A stretch of 64,000 nucleotides of DNA from Salaquimonas sp041736675 (GTDB lineage Bacteria; Pseudomonadota; Alphaproteobacteria; Rhizobiales; Rhizobiaceae), in assembly GCA_041736675.1 (NCBI GenBank), contig JBGSTD010000057.1, positions 8,125 to 72,124 of the forward strand, in the 5' to 3' direction. Shown in pieces: positions 1 through 9,278 of the stretch (positions are counted from its first letter, which is position 1; each line of letters opens with the position of its first letter). The position numbers and the translations under genes were made by a program. The notes under the pieces were generated by a model. That model was not told the origin of the DNA, made no database searches, and saw only the letters and a program-made list of their open reading frames with translations.

Positions 1-920
1 TTGGAATGGCAAAAACGCCGGACAATATCAGTCTGCGTTATGCCCATTGGCGTACGATCGCGCCCCCATGCAAGGGCACTGTCATCCTGTTGCACGGACG
101 TGCAGAATATATCGAAAAACTGTACGAAACAGTCACCGATCTGAGGGAGAATGGCTTCGACGTTCTCACTTTTGACTGGCGTGGCCAGGGCGGTTCCCAG
201 CGGCTGATCGCAGATGCCAGAAAAGGTTTTATCGAACACTTTGATCAGTACGTTACCGACCTTGACACGATCATATCCGATATCGTCCTGCCCGATTGCC
301 GCGCGCCGTTTTTCATCCTTGCCCATTCAACAGGCTCTCTTGTCGCCTTGCTGGCAGCTCCGGTTTTTGCAAACAGGATCAGGCGAATGGTCCTGGCATC
401 GCCCTTGCTGAAACTGGCTTCGCTACCCGCCTCCCAAAAGGCCATCAGATGGGGAACCGGTGCCATGCACGTCCTCGGCTTGGGGACCAAATATGTATCT
501 GGTGGACCAAACCCTGATGAAAACCGGGCGTTTGCCTCCAACAAGCTGACTTCGGACATCAAACGTTTTGAGCGAAACGCGCTGTTCGCCGCTGACGAAC
601 ATGAATTGACCATTGGCGGTGCAACAGCGTCCTGGGTCTTTGCGGCAACAAAGGCGATGGAAAAGGTCAATGAACCGGATTTTCACAGCCAGATTACCAT
701 TCCCACGCTTTTGATATGTGCAGGGAACGACAAGGTGGTGAACAATGAAGCTGCAGAACATCTCGGCAGACGCCTGCGTTCAGGCACCTGCCTGTTTGTT
801 CAGGGGGCAAAGCACGAACTGCTGCAAGAGCAGAACCGGTTTCGCGAACAATTACTGGCAGCATTTTACGCTTTTGTACCAGGCAATGCGGACAAAAGCC
901 CAAATAACAGGCCCAAATAA
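1..920 (+). CDS. Alpha/beta hydrolase, lysophospholipase/monoacylglycerol lipase type (5' truncated)
   Basis: Serine hydrolase of the alpha/beta-hydrolase fold (Hydrolase_4/PldB group), likely acting on lysophospholipids or monoacylglycerols. Counting from the first visible ATG at 6, the oxyanion segment LLHGRAEY lies near residue 29. The nucleophile elbow is AHSTGS with Ser108. Asp242 (AGNDKV) and His270 (AKHELL) complete a plausible triad. The reading frame is open to the left edge, and rhizobial homologues usually have a slightly longer N-terminus, so the true start probably lies before the window. The last codons run into a 13-bp tandem repeat that contains the stop. It converges on the threonine aldolase gene. 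The fold is sure; the substrate is not. Confidence 0.85.
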   Translation, partial: GMAKTPDNISLRYAHWRTIAPPCKGTVILLHGRAEYIEKLYETVTDLRENGFDVLTFDWRGQGGSQRLIADARKGFIEHFDQYVTDLDTIISDIVLPDCRAPFFILAHSTGSLVALLAAPVFANRIRRMVLASPLLKLASLPASQKAIRWGTGAMHVLGLGTKYVSGGPNPDENRAFASNKLTSDIKRFERNALFAADEHELTIGGATASWVFAATKAMEKVNEPDFHSQITIPTLLICAGNDKVVNNEAAEHLGRRLRSGTCLFVQGAKHELLQEQNRFREQLLAAFYAFVPGNADKSPNNRPK

Positions 921-933
921 CAGGCCCAAACAG
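898..933. repeat. 13-bp tandem repeat over the stop codon of the hydrolase gene
   Basis: The unit GCCCAAATAACAG occurs at 898-910 and 911-923, followed by a partial copy GCCCAAACAG at 924-933. The stop codon of the hydrolase (918-920) is inside the second copy. Because 13 is not a multiple of three, gain or loss of a unit would change the C-terminus. Confidence 0.85.
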
Positions 934-1001
934 TTGGCTCAGATAATTAATTGTAACCAAAGAGTGCCATGCAGCCACTTTTGCAATCATAAATTCCAAA
1001 T

Positions 1002-2057
1002 TTATCCGAGTTCTGCGAGTGCCCCAAGGAACTGGTCCACTTCAGCTTCTGTTGTCGAAAAACTGGTGACGAACCGGAACAAATCCTCGCCCTCGCTGAC
1101 AATATCGGGATGCGCCAAGGGCAGGTTCCATTCGTAGAAAGCCGCCCCTTTTTCTCTGAGCGCTTTCGCCTTTGCAACATTCATGACGGCAAAAACCTCA
1201 TTGGACTGGGGTTGCCAGGCAAGCCGGGCAGCGCCCGAGGAGCTAATTCCTGCAGCAAGCCGCCGCGCCATTTCATTGGCATGTCCGGCAAGCTTGAGCC
1301 AGAGATCATCGCCAAGATAGGCATCAAACTGGGCCGCTATGAACCTGCTTTTGGAAAAAAGCTGCCCCGCCCTTTTTCGCAGGAAAGAGATAGTCTCATC
1401 CCTGCTTTTGTCAAACGAGATAAGGGCCTCTGCACACCAGCAACCATTCTTGGTTCCGCCGAACGAGACCAGATCAACGCCGCTCTTCCATGTCATCTGC
1501 GCCGGAGTAGTGCCAAGCGAAACCAGGGCATTGGCGAACCTTGCACCGTCCATATGAACGGCAAGGCCCCGACTTTTTGCAATTTTAGAAATCTGCGCAA
1601 TTTCATCCGGCGTATAGACAGTCCCGATTTCGGTCGATTGGGTAAGTGTCACAAGGGTCGGCCGCCCGTGATGAACAAAACCGGGGACGAATTTCCCGAG
1701 AGCGGCATTGAGGTTTGCAGGCAGAATCTTGCCCAGATCACCCCCAACCGCAGCAAGCCTGCCGCCTGAATAAAACTCCGGCGCACCACATTCATCCTCA
1801 ATCACGTGCGCCTCGCTGTGGCAAAGGGCAATTCCGCCCGCAACACTGGTGGCAGCAATGGCAAGGGAATTTGCAGCAGTTCCTGTAGCAACGAAAAAGA
1901 CACTCAAGTCACATTCGAACAATTCCTTAAGGCGAGCCTCTACTTTTCTGTCAAGATCACTGGTGCCGTAAGCAGGCATATTCCCCGTATTGAAATGAGC
2001 CAGCGCATCGTTGATTTGCGGGGCAACACCTGCCCAATTGTCGCTCGCAAAGAACAT
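1002..2057 (-). CDS. ltaE: Low-specificity L-threonine aldolase
   Basis: PLP enzyme that splits L-threonine or L-allo-threonine into glycine and acetaldehyde. It is 351 residues, the normal family length. The PLP lysine is Lys203 in FGGTKNG. The cofactor aspartate is in HMDGARFANA near residue 170. The GTAANSLA stretch near 59 fits the phosphate-binding region, and His84 the stacking histidine. The ATG at 2057 is preceded by AGGAGA at good spacing, which supports this start. It stands alone and converges on the upstream hydrolase. Above it lies a terminator that isolates it from any transcription coming from further right. The family call is firm; preference for threo or allo substrate cannot be read. 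Confidence 0.93.
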   Translation of the reverse strand: MFFASDNWAGVAPQINDALAHFNTGNMPAYGTSDLDRKVEARLKELFECDLSVFFVATGTAANSLAIAATSVAGGIALCHSEAHVIEDECGAPEFYSGGRLAAVGGDLGKILPANLNAALGKFVPGFVHHGRPTLVTLTQSTEIGTVYTPDEIAQISKIAKSRGLAVHMDGARFANALVSLGTTPAQMTWKSGVDLVSFGGTKNGCWCAEALISFDKSRDETISFLRKRAGQLFSKSRFIAAQFDAYLGDDLWLKLAGHANEMARRLAAGISSSGAARLAWQPQSNEVFAVMNVAKAKALREKGAAFYEWNLPLAHPDIVSEGEDLFRFVTSFSTTEAEVDQFLGALAELG

Positions 2058-2990
2058 TTATTTTCTCCTGAAAAATATAAATTTGCTCAAATTTGGTCTG
2101 ACAAACAGCCTGAAAAAACCCGGCTCCACAAGAAGTAGAGCCGGGCTATCGAAGCCAGTTCATTTTCTAAGAAGGTTTGCCTACCCTGTAGTCAGTCTGG
2201 GGGCGACAGCGCTGATAACGAACAGAAAAACCACCTTGAGACTGGACTTCAATACTGGGAGCCTGTGATTGTCAAAAGGCCCACAATAACCAAAGACCAG
2301 CAGATCACCATCACAGATCACTGCTTTGTTCTGTTTCAAGTATGTAAACACTTTAGAAACAAGATATTCCTTTGAGGCCCTCAGGAGACAATGTAAGGTG
2401 AGATGCCAATTTTTGCAAGAATAATCAGCTTGCAAATCGGACTCAACACATTGCATGGCAAAGAAAAATCAGCCCGGGTGGATAACCGGTTACAGTTGAC
2501 CCATGGTTAAGTTATTCTGTCTGCTTGATATTTCATTGTACCAATCAAAGTAACCACACAATCTGGTTGCAGAAACATCTTTGATAAAAATTCCCGGATA
2601 GCGACACTCCGGCACGAAGTTCCTCTTGCGATTTTCCAATATTTCTGGCATCGAATAGATGTTTAGGACAGCAATGCTGACCTATTTTGAGTTTGCCGGG
2701 CCATGACAGAGTTTGGGTTGCTCCACCCGGCGTGGTCAAACAGCAAGATAGTTGCCCTGGACTGCCTGACGGATTCGACAAACAATCAGGTAAAAGCGTA
2801 AAACAATAAAGTGGACTGGTAGGGTTCTTGCATGTGCCTGCCGATCCATTGAGATGCATCAGCCCCGGTTTTCTGGCAGATGCGATTGAGGGAAATGTAA
2901 AGTTGAATATGGCCGGGCCGAAGGTGGTTTCGCAGCGGCATGTAAATTACGCCGGATCGTTTCGGCAAGCGTTATGGGAAGGGTTACAAA
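2058..2990. other. Gene-free stretch upstream of gltB
   Basis: About 930 bp with no open frame that looks like a protein. It contains the ltaE leader, a leftward terminator near 2113-2145, and presumably the gltB promoter at its right end. Short frames on both strands (for example a 91-codon frame at 2181-2456 on the minus strand) have no recognisable motif or ribosome binding site. No tRNA, riboswitch or sigma-54 type promoter could be recognised by eye. A small RNA ending at the terminator is possible but unproven. Confidence 0.6.
2113..2145 (-). terminator. Rho-independent terminator for a leftward transcript, upstream of ltaE
   Basis: CCCGGCTC at 119-126 of the 2.1-kb line pairs perfectly with GAGCCGGG at 2138-2145 across an 11-nt loop. 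Read on the minus strand the stem is followed by six T residues (2113-2118). There is no recognised gene just upstream of it on that strand. Confidence 0.75.
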
Positions 2991-5900
2991 ATGTCCAAAT
3001 ACAGGATCATTGACACTGTTTCTGGCTCCGGCGATTTTCGTGCGGCAGACAGAAAACCCGAAACCAAACGTTCCGCTAAGATGAATACCGACCAGCACCA
3101 TGGCCTGCCTGAAGCCCAGGGCCTTTACAACCCGCGCAATGAGCATGATGCCTGCGGTGTCGGCTTTGTTGCGAATCTCAAAAACAATCCCTCTCATCAG
3201 ATCATCAAGGATGGCCTTTTCATCCTTGAAAACCTAACGCACCGCGGTGCTGTGGGGGCTGATCCTCTAATGGGAGACGGCGCTGGCATCCTGGTCCAGA
3301 TACCCCATGCATTTTTCGCCAAGGAACTGGCAAAACAGAATATTACCCTGCCTGAACCCGGACACTATGCGGTTGGACATTTTTTCATGCCGCAGGACGC
3401 AGAAATACGCCAGAACCTGATCGAGATCATCAAGGAAAGTATTGAGGCCGAGGGCCTTGGCCTGATCGGCTTCAGGGATGTGCCTGTCGATAATTCATCA
3501 CTGTCCCATGCTCCCAAGATCATGGCATCCGAGCCGGTTCACATTCAGGCTTTCATTTCGCGCCCGGCCATATTTACCGATCAGGAAATATTCGAACGCA
3601 AGGTTTTTCTCGTTCGCAAGGTTATTTCAAACCGCGTTCACAAGGAAACCCAAGGCAGGGACAACGGCTTCTACCCGGTTTCTCTTTCTTCAAGAACGAT
3701 TGTCTACAAAGGCATGTTCCTCGCTTACCAGGTGAGCAAGTATTACCTTGATCTGGCAGACGAGGATTTCCAGTCGGCGCTGGCACTCGTTCACCAACGG
3801 TTTTCCACCAACACTTTCCCGTCCTGGAAACTTGCCCACCCCTACCGTATGGTTGCCCATAACGGCGAAATCAACACCCAGCGCGGCAACAACAACTGGA
3901 TGGCTGCGCGTCAGGCGTCGGTCGACTCCGAACTGTTCGGTAATGACATCTCGAAATTGTGGCCCATTTCCTATGAAGGCCAGTCGGATACAGCCTGTTT
4001 CGACAATGCTCTGGAATTTCTTTTCCAGGGTGGTTACTCGCTGCCCCATGCAATGATGATGCTGATCCCTGAAGCATGGGCGGGGAACGCCCTGATGAGC
4101 GCTGATCGCAAGGCTTTTTATGAATATCATGCCGCCTTGATGGAGCCATGGGACGGACCTGCGGCGGTAACCTTTACGGACGGACGCCAGATCGGCGCAA
4201 CCCTTGACCGCAACGGCCTTCGCCCTGCCCGTTATATTGTGACAAATGATGACCGCATCATCATGGCATCCGAGGCTGGAGTGCTTCCAGTCGAAGAAGA
4301 GAAAATCATCCGCAAATGGCGTTTGCAACCAGGCAAGATGCTTCTTATCGATCTGGAAAAAGGAGCCATTGTATCTGATGATGATATAAAGGCGCAGATT
4401 TCCAATCAGCATCCTTATGAAAACTGGTTGAAAAATACCCAGCTTATTCTGGAAGACCTGAAACCTGTCGAACCGCGCGCGCTGCGCAATGATGTGACAT
4501 TGCTCGATCGCCAGCAGGCATTCGGCTACACTCAGGAAGACACGAAACTGCTGATGTCGCCCATGGCAACCACCGGCCAGGAAGCCATCGGATCCATGGG
4601 CACCGACACACCGATTTCGGCGATGTCGAACAAGTCCAAAATGCTTTACACTTATTTCAAGCAGAACTTTGCACAGGTTACCAATCCGCCGATTGACCCG
4701 ATCCGCGAAGAATTGGTGATGAGCCTTGTTTCGTTCATCGGGCCGCGTCCGAACATCTTCGATCTTGTAGGCTCTTCCCGCCGCAAGCGCCTTGAGGTTC
4801 GCCAGCCAATCCTGACCAATGGTGACCTCGAAAAGATCCGCTCGATCGGTCACACCGAAGACCGTTTCGATACAAAGACGATAGACTTCACCTATGCATC
4901 GAGTGAAGGTGCCGAGGGCATGGAAGGCGCCGTTGACCGATTGTGCGAACGGGCTGAGGCTGCCGTTGCTGGCGGTTACAACATTATCATCCTGTCAGAC
5001 CGCCAGATCGGGCCTGACCGCATAGCCATTCCCGCACTTCTTGCGACAGCGGCAGTCCATCACCATCTGATCCGCAAGGGCTTGCGTACTTCTGTTGGTC
5101 TTGTCATTGAATCCGGCGAGCCACGTGAAGTGCATGATTTTTGCTGCCTGGCGGGCTATGGCGCTGAAGCAATCAACCCCTACTGCGCATTTGAAACCCT
5201 GCTTGCAATGCATGCCCGCGGCGACTTTCCTGCTGAAGTTGACCGCTATGAAGTGGTTTCCCGATATATCAAGGCAATCGACAAGGGCATCTTGAAGGTC
5301 ATGTCCAAAATGGGCATTTCCACCTACCAGTCCTATTGCGGCGCGCAGATATTTGACGCGGTTGGCATATCCAGCAAGTTCGTGGAAGAGTTCTTCACAG
5401 GAACAGCAACACTTATAGAAGGTATCGGTTTTGCCGAACTGGCCGAGGAAACCGTCCGCCGGCACCGCGCTGCTTTTTCCAATGATCCGATCCTCGCCAA
5501 TACATTGGATATCGGCGGCGAATACGCGTTCCGCAAGCGCGGCGAAAGCCATGCATGGACACCCGACAATATTGCAGCCTTGCAGCACTCGGTTCGCGGC
5601 AACAGCTATACCCGCTTCAAGGATTTCTCTCACGATGTGGATACCTCATCCGAGGCGCTGTCAACGATACGCGGATTGTTCAAGATCAGGACTGCAGAAG
5701 AGACGGGACGCAAACCGGTGTCCATCGACGACGTTGAATCGGCTGCGGATATCGTCAAGCGTTTTTCAACCGGGGCCATGAGCTTTGGATCGATTTCCCG
5801 CGAAGCCCATTCTACACTTGCACGCGCCATGAACCAGATTGGCGGCAAGTCGAATACAGGTGAAGGCGGCGAGGAACCGGACCGCTTTTATCCGCTACCA

Positions 5901-7742
5901 GACGGCAGCAAGAACCCTGAGCGCTCGGCAATCAAACAGGTTGCCTCCGGCCGCTTTGGCGTGACCGCCGAATACCTGGTCAACGCCGATCTGATCCAGA
6001 TCAAGGTCGCACAGGGTGCAAAGCCGGGCGAAGGCGGACAACTGCCGGGTCACAAGGTGGATGCCACCATTGCAAAGACACGTCACTCAACCCCCGGCGT
6101 CGGCCTTATTTCACCGCCGCCGCATCACGATATTTATTCAATCGAGGACTTGGCACAGCTGATCTATGATCTGAAAAACGTCAATGAAGACGCCGACATT
6201 TCCGTCAAGCTCGTCTCGGAAGTCGGAGTTGGTACGGTAGCAGCAGGCGTTGCCAAGGCACGCGCTGATCATATTACCATTTCAGGATATGACGGCGGTA
6301 CCGGAGCTTCTCCACTTACTTCGCTCAAACATGCCGGCAGCCCCTGGGAAATGGGACTTGCCGAGACCCACCAGACCCTGGTGATGAACGGACTTCGCTC
6401 ACGCGTCTGCCTGCAGGTTGACGGCGGATTGAAAACCGGCCGTGATGTCATCATCGGCGCTCTTTTGGGTGCAGACGAGTTTGGCTTTTCCACAGCGCCA
6501 CTGATTGCAGCTGGTTGCATCATGATGCGGAAATGTCATCTCAACACCTGCCCCGTAGGTGTAGCCACACAAGATCCCGTCTTGCGCAAACGCTTCAAGG
6601 GCACACCCGAGCATGTCATCAACTATTTCTTCTTTGTTGCCGAAGAAGTACGAGAACTGCTGGCATCGCTGGGTTACACCAGCATGGACGACATTATCGG
6701 TGAAAGCCAGTTGCTGGAAAAAGCAGAAATGATCGACCACTGGAAGGCCAAGGGGCTCGATTTTTCCAGGATTTTCTTCAAGCCGCAGGCAGAAAGAAAA
6801 GATATCCACTGGACCGAGCGTCAGATACACCCGATCGCAGATGTTCTGGACCGAGAGTTGATCAGACAATCCAAACCCGCCCTTGAAAACGGTGAGCCTG
6901 TGCGCTTCGACATGAAGATCACCAACGTTGACCGTTCTGTTGGCGCGATGTTGTCAGGCAAACTGGCCGTCAAATACGGCCATGAGGGATTGCTGGAAGA
7001 TTCAATAGCGGTTTCCTTTACCGGAACAGCGGGCCAGAGCTTTGGGGCCTTCCTCGCTGCCGGCATCTCTTTCGATTTGCAGGGAGATGCCAACGACTAT
7101 GTCGGCAAGGGCTTGTCCGGCGGTCGTATTGTCATCCGCCCCCCGGCAAATACAAAAATTGTACCTGAAGAATCCATTATTGCGGGCAATACCTGCCTGT
7201 ATGGTGCCATTTCTGGCCAGGCATATTTCCGCGGCGTTGCAGGCGAGCGTTTCGCCGTGCGCAACTCAGGCGCCATCGCAGTCGTTGAAGGCGTTGGCGA
7301 CCATGGCTGCGAATACATGACGGGCGGCATTGTCGTTGTCATTGGCCAGACAGGGCGCAACTTTGCCGCAGGCATGTCCGGCGGCATTGCCTATGTTCTT
7401 GACGAGGTTGGTGATTTTGCCAAACGCTGCAATATGGCCATGGTCGAACTGGAACCGGTTCCAGAGGAAGATGACCTTTTGGAGAAGCTTCACCATCATG
7501 GTGGCGACCTTGCCCACAAGGGCCGCGTCGATGTCACATCCGACATGAACCATCACGATGAGGAACGACTGTTCCAGTTGATCTCGAACCATCGGCATTT
7601 CACCGGCTCTGGGCAGGCCCGCAAAATCCTGGACAACTGGGAAACCTATCGTCCGAAATTTGTGAAAGTAATGCCGGTTGAATACCGTCGTGCCTTGCGT
7701 GACATGGAAGAAATGCGCTTTGGCGGCGTTGCGGCGCAGTGA
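2991..7742 (+). CDS. gltB: Glutamate synthase (NADPH) large subunit
   Basis: Alpha subunit of NADPH-GOGAT, which makes two glutamates from glutamine and 2-oxoglutarate in ammonia assimilation. It is 1583 codons from this start. The class-II amidotransferase domain begins at Cys55 in NEHDACGVGF, the residue exposed after propeptide removal. The FMN/synthase domain follows, with a 3Fe-4S cluster motif CHLNTC (plus the preceding Cys in AAGCIMM), and the C-terminal beta-helix domain has repeated GG motifs. The ATG at 2991 has AAGGG before it. An internal ATG at 3081 would give a 24-residue propeptide, closer to many homologues but with a poor ribosome site. gltD follows 23 bp later, so the two are one operon. 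Confidence 0.97.
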   Translation: MSKYRIIDTVSGSGDFRAADRKPETKRSAKMNTDQHHGLPEAQGLYNPRNEHDACGVGFVANLKNNPSHQIIKDGLFILENLTHRGAVGADPLMGDGAGILVQIPHAFFAKELAKQNITLPEPGHYAVGHFFMPQDAEIRQNLIEIIKESIEAEGLGLIGFRDVPVDNSSLSHAPKIMASEPVHIQAFISRPAIFTDQEIFERKVFLVRKVISNRVHKETQGRDNGFYPVSLSSRTIVYKGMFLAYQVSKYYLDLADEDFQSALALVHQRFSTNTFPSWKLAHPYRMVAHNGEINTQRGNNNWMAARQASVDSELFGNDISKLWPISYEGQSDTACFDNALEFLFQGGYSLPHAMMMLIPEAWAGNALMSADRKAFYEYHAALMEPWDGPAAVTFTDGRQIGATLDRNGLRPARYIVTNDDRIIMASEAGVLPVEEEKIIRKWRLQPGKMLLIDLEKGAIVSDDDIKAQISNQHPYENWLKNTQLILEDLKPVEPRALRNDVTLLDRQQAFGYTQEDTKLLMSPMATTGQEAIGSMGTDTPISAMSNKSKMLYTYFKQNFAQVTNPPIDPIREELVMSLVSFIGPRPNIFDLVGSSRRKRLEVRQPILTNGDLEKIRSIGHTEDRFDTKTIDFTYASSEGAEGMEGAVDRLCERAEAAVAGGYNIIILSDRQIGPDRIAIPALLATAAVHHHLIRKGLRTSVGLVIESGEPREVHDFCCLAGYGAEAINPYCAFETLLAMHARGDFPAEVDRYEVVSRYIKAIDKGILKVMSKMGISTYQSYCGAQIFDAVGISSKFVEEFFTGTATLIEGIGFAELAEETVRRHRAAFSNDPILANTLDIGGEYAFRKRGESHAWTPDNIAALQHSVRGNSYTRFKDFSHDVDTSSEALSTIRGLFKIRTAEETGRKPVSIDDVESAADIVKRFSTGAMSFGSISREAHSTLARAMNQIGGKSNTGEGGEEPDRFYPLPDGSKNPERSAIKQVASGRFGVTAEYLVNADLIQIKVAQGAKPGEGGQLPGHKVDATIAKTRHSTPGVGLISPPPHHDIYSIEDLAQLIYDLKNVNEDADISVKLVSEVGVGTVAAGVAKARADHITISGYDGGTGASPLTSLKHAGSPWEMGLAETHQTLVMNGLRSRVCLQVDGGLKTGRDVIIGALLGADEFGFSTAPLIAAGCIMMRKCHLNTCPVGVATQDPVLRKRFKGTPEHVINYFFFVAEEVRELLASLGYTSMDDIIGESQLLEKAEMIDHWKAKGLDFSRIFFKPQAERKDIHWTERQIHPIADVLDRELIRQSKPALENGEPVRFDMKITNVDRSVGAMLSGKLAVKYGHEGLLEDSIAVSFTGTAGQSFGAFLAAGISFDLQGDANDYVGKGLSGGRIVIRPPANTKIVPEESIIAGNTCLYGAISGQAYFRGVAGERFAVRNSGAIAVVEGVGDHGCEYMTGGIVVVIGQTGRNFAAGMSGGIAYVLDEVGDFAKRCNMAMVELEPVPEEDDLLEKLHHHGGDLAHKGRVDVTSDMNHHDEERLFQLISNHRHFTGSGQARKILDNWETYRPKFVKVMPVEYRRALRDMEEMRFGGVAAQ

Positions 7743-7765
7743 CCGTCTGGGGAGTTTGATAGACT

Positions 7766-9214
7766 ATGGGTAAAGTAACAGGGTTTCTGGAGATTGACCG
7801 TCAGACGGCAAAATACGAACCGGCTTCGGATCGTATTCGCCACTATCGCGAATTCTCATTGCCAATGACCGATGATGAAGTAGGCAAACAGGCGGCGCGC
7901 TGCATGGATTGCGGCATTCCCTATTGCCATGGCGATACGGGATGTCCTGTTCACAACCAGATCCCGGACTGGAACGACCTGATCTATACGGGCGACTGGG
8001 AAGAGGCGTCACGAAATCTGCATTCAACCAACAATTTTCCCGAGTTTACGGGTCGCATTTGCCCCGCCCCATGCGAAGAGGCCTGCACACTCAACCTTGA
8101 GGATGCGCCAGTCGCAATCAAGACGGTTGAACAGGCGATCGCAGACAAGGCTTTCAAGCTCGGCTTGATCAAGCCGCAGATCGCAACGGTAAAAACCGGT
8201 AAGCGGGTCGCCATCATTGGTTCAGGCCCCGCTGGCCTCGCCGCCGCTCAACAACTTGCCCGCGTCGGACACGAGGTACATGTCTTTGAGCGTGAGACCC
8301 GCGCCGGTGGATTGCTGCGATATGGCATTCCTGATTTCAAGATGGAAAAACACCATATCAACCGTCGAATTGACCAGATGACCGCAGAAGGTGTCACTTT
8401 CCACTACGGCGTGAATGTCGGTGTTGACAAAAAGGCCTCCGAATTTGTAGCCGAGTTTGACGCCACACTGATTGCCGCTGGCGCTGAAAAGCCGCGCGAT
8501 GCCGGAATTCCAGGCGCCGATCTGGCAGGAATTTACGATGCCATGGCATTTCTGGTTCAACAAAATCGTCGCGTCGGTTTTGAAAACATCGTGAACGTCG
8601 GCTGGCCTTCCGAAGAAATCTGGGCAGGAGGCAAACGTGTTGTTGTTGTCGGTGGCGGTGACACCGCTTCTGACTGCATCGGCACTTCCTTCCGCCAAGG
8701 CGCAACCGAAGTCACCCAAATGGACATTCGCCCGGAACCGCCGGTCAGAGAAGACAAGATGGCGGTGTGGCCATACTGGGCAACAAAAATGCGCACCTCT
8801 TCATCTCAGGCTGAGGGTGCAAATCGCGAATTTGCCGCCGCCACGCTCGAGTTTGTTGGGCGAAACGGCAAGTTAACCGGCGTCAAATGCGCCCGGGTCA
8901 ACGAAAAACGTGAACCGATTGCGGGAACCGAATTTATCATCAAGGCCGATCTGGCTTTTATAGCAATCGGCTTCTCAGGTCCGTTGGAAGAGACTTTTGT
9001 CAAGGACCTCAATCCGAAAATGGACACCGACCGCAGAGGTGGGCGCTCAATCAACGCCAATGAGAAAGACTACCGAACATCCGTCGACAAGGTCTATGCG
9101 GCAGGCGATGTGCGCCGTGGCCAGTCACTGGTTGTCTGGGCCATTCGTGAGGGCCGTCAAGCCGCACGTGCAATTGATCTTGATCTGATGGGCGAAACCA
9201 TTTTGCCAAGATAG
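7766..9214 (+). CDS. gltD: Glutamate synthase (NADPH) small subunit
   Basis: Beta subunit of GOGAT that takes electrons from NADPH through FAD and passes them to GltB via iron-sulfur clusters. It is 482 residues, the usual size. The N-terminal cysteine clusters (CMDCGIPYC with a further GCPV, and ICPAPCEEAC) hold the two 4Fe-4S centres. A Rossmann FAD motif GSGPAGLAAA lies near residue 152 and an NADPH motif VVGGGDTASD near 295. The ATG follows GGGGAG at good spacing. It is cotranscribed with gltB and closed by the terminator at 9243. Confidence 0.97.
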   Translation: MGKVTGFLEIDRQTAKYEPASDRIRHYREFSLPMTDDEVGKQAARCMDCGIPYCHGDTGCPVHNQIPDWNDLIYTGDWEEASRNLHSTNNFPEFTGRICPAPCEEACTLNLEDAPVAIKTVEQAIADKAFKLGLIKPQIATVKTGKRVAIIGSGPAGLAAAQQLARVGHEVHVFERETRAGGLLRYGIPDFKMEKHHINRRIDQMTAEGVTFHYGVNVGVDKKASEFVAEFDATLIAAGAEKPRDAGIPGADLAGIYDAMAFLVQQNRRVGFENIVNVGWPSEEIWAGGKRVVVVGGGDTASDCIGTSFRQGATEVTQMDIRPEPPVREDKMAVWPYWATKMRTSSSQAEGANREFAAATLEFVGRNGKLTGVKCARVNEKREPIAGTEFIIKADLAFIAIGFSGPLEETFVKDLNPKMDTDRRGGRSINANEKDYRTSVDKVYAAGDVRRGQSLVVWAIREGRQAARAIDLDLMGETILPR

Positions 9215-9242
9215 TTTGTTTTAAAATCCATCAGGAAAATAC

Positions 9243-9278
9243 GCGCCTGCCGTCAGTTTGCGGCGGGCGCTTTTGTTT
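9243..9278 (+). terminator. Terminator of gltBD, overlapping the end of the convergent gene
   Basis: GCGCCTGCCG (9243-9252) pairs with CGGCGGGCGC (9261-9270), with one T-G wobble, across an 8-nt loop, followed by TTTTGTTT on the plus strand. The stop codon of the convergent DUF459 gene (9253-9255) lies in the loop. Confidence 0.85.

Noticed and set aside
2181..2456. 91-codon frame on the minus strand in the gap before gltB
   Set aside because: No ribosome site, no motif and unusual composition; not called as a gene, although a transcript in this region is not excluded.
2460..2990. Sigma-54 promoter or glutamine-type riboswitch before gltB
   Set aside because: No TGGCA-N7-TTGC pair at correct spacing and no recognisable riboswitch core could be found by eye.
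3690..4853. 387-codon open frame opposite gltB
   Set aside because: Shadow of the glutamate synthase gene; sequence has no protein-like motif.
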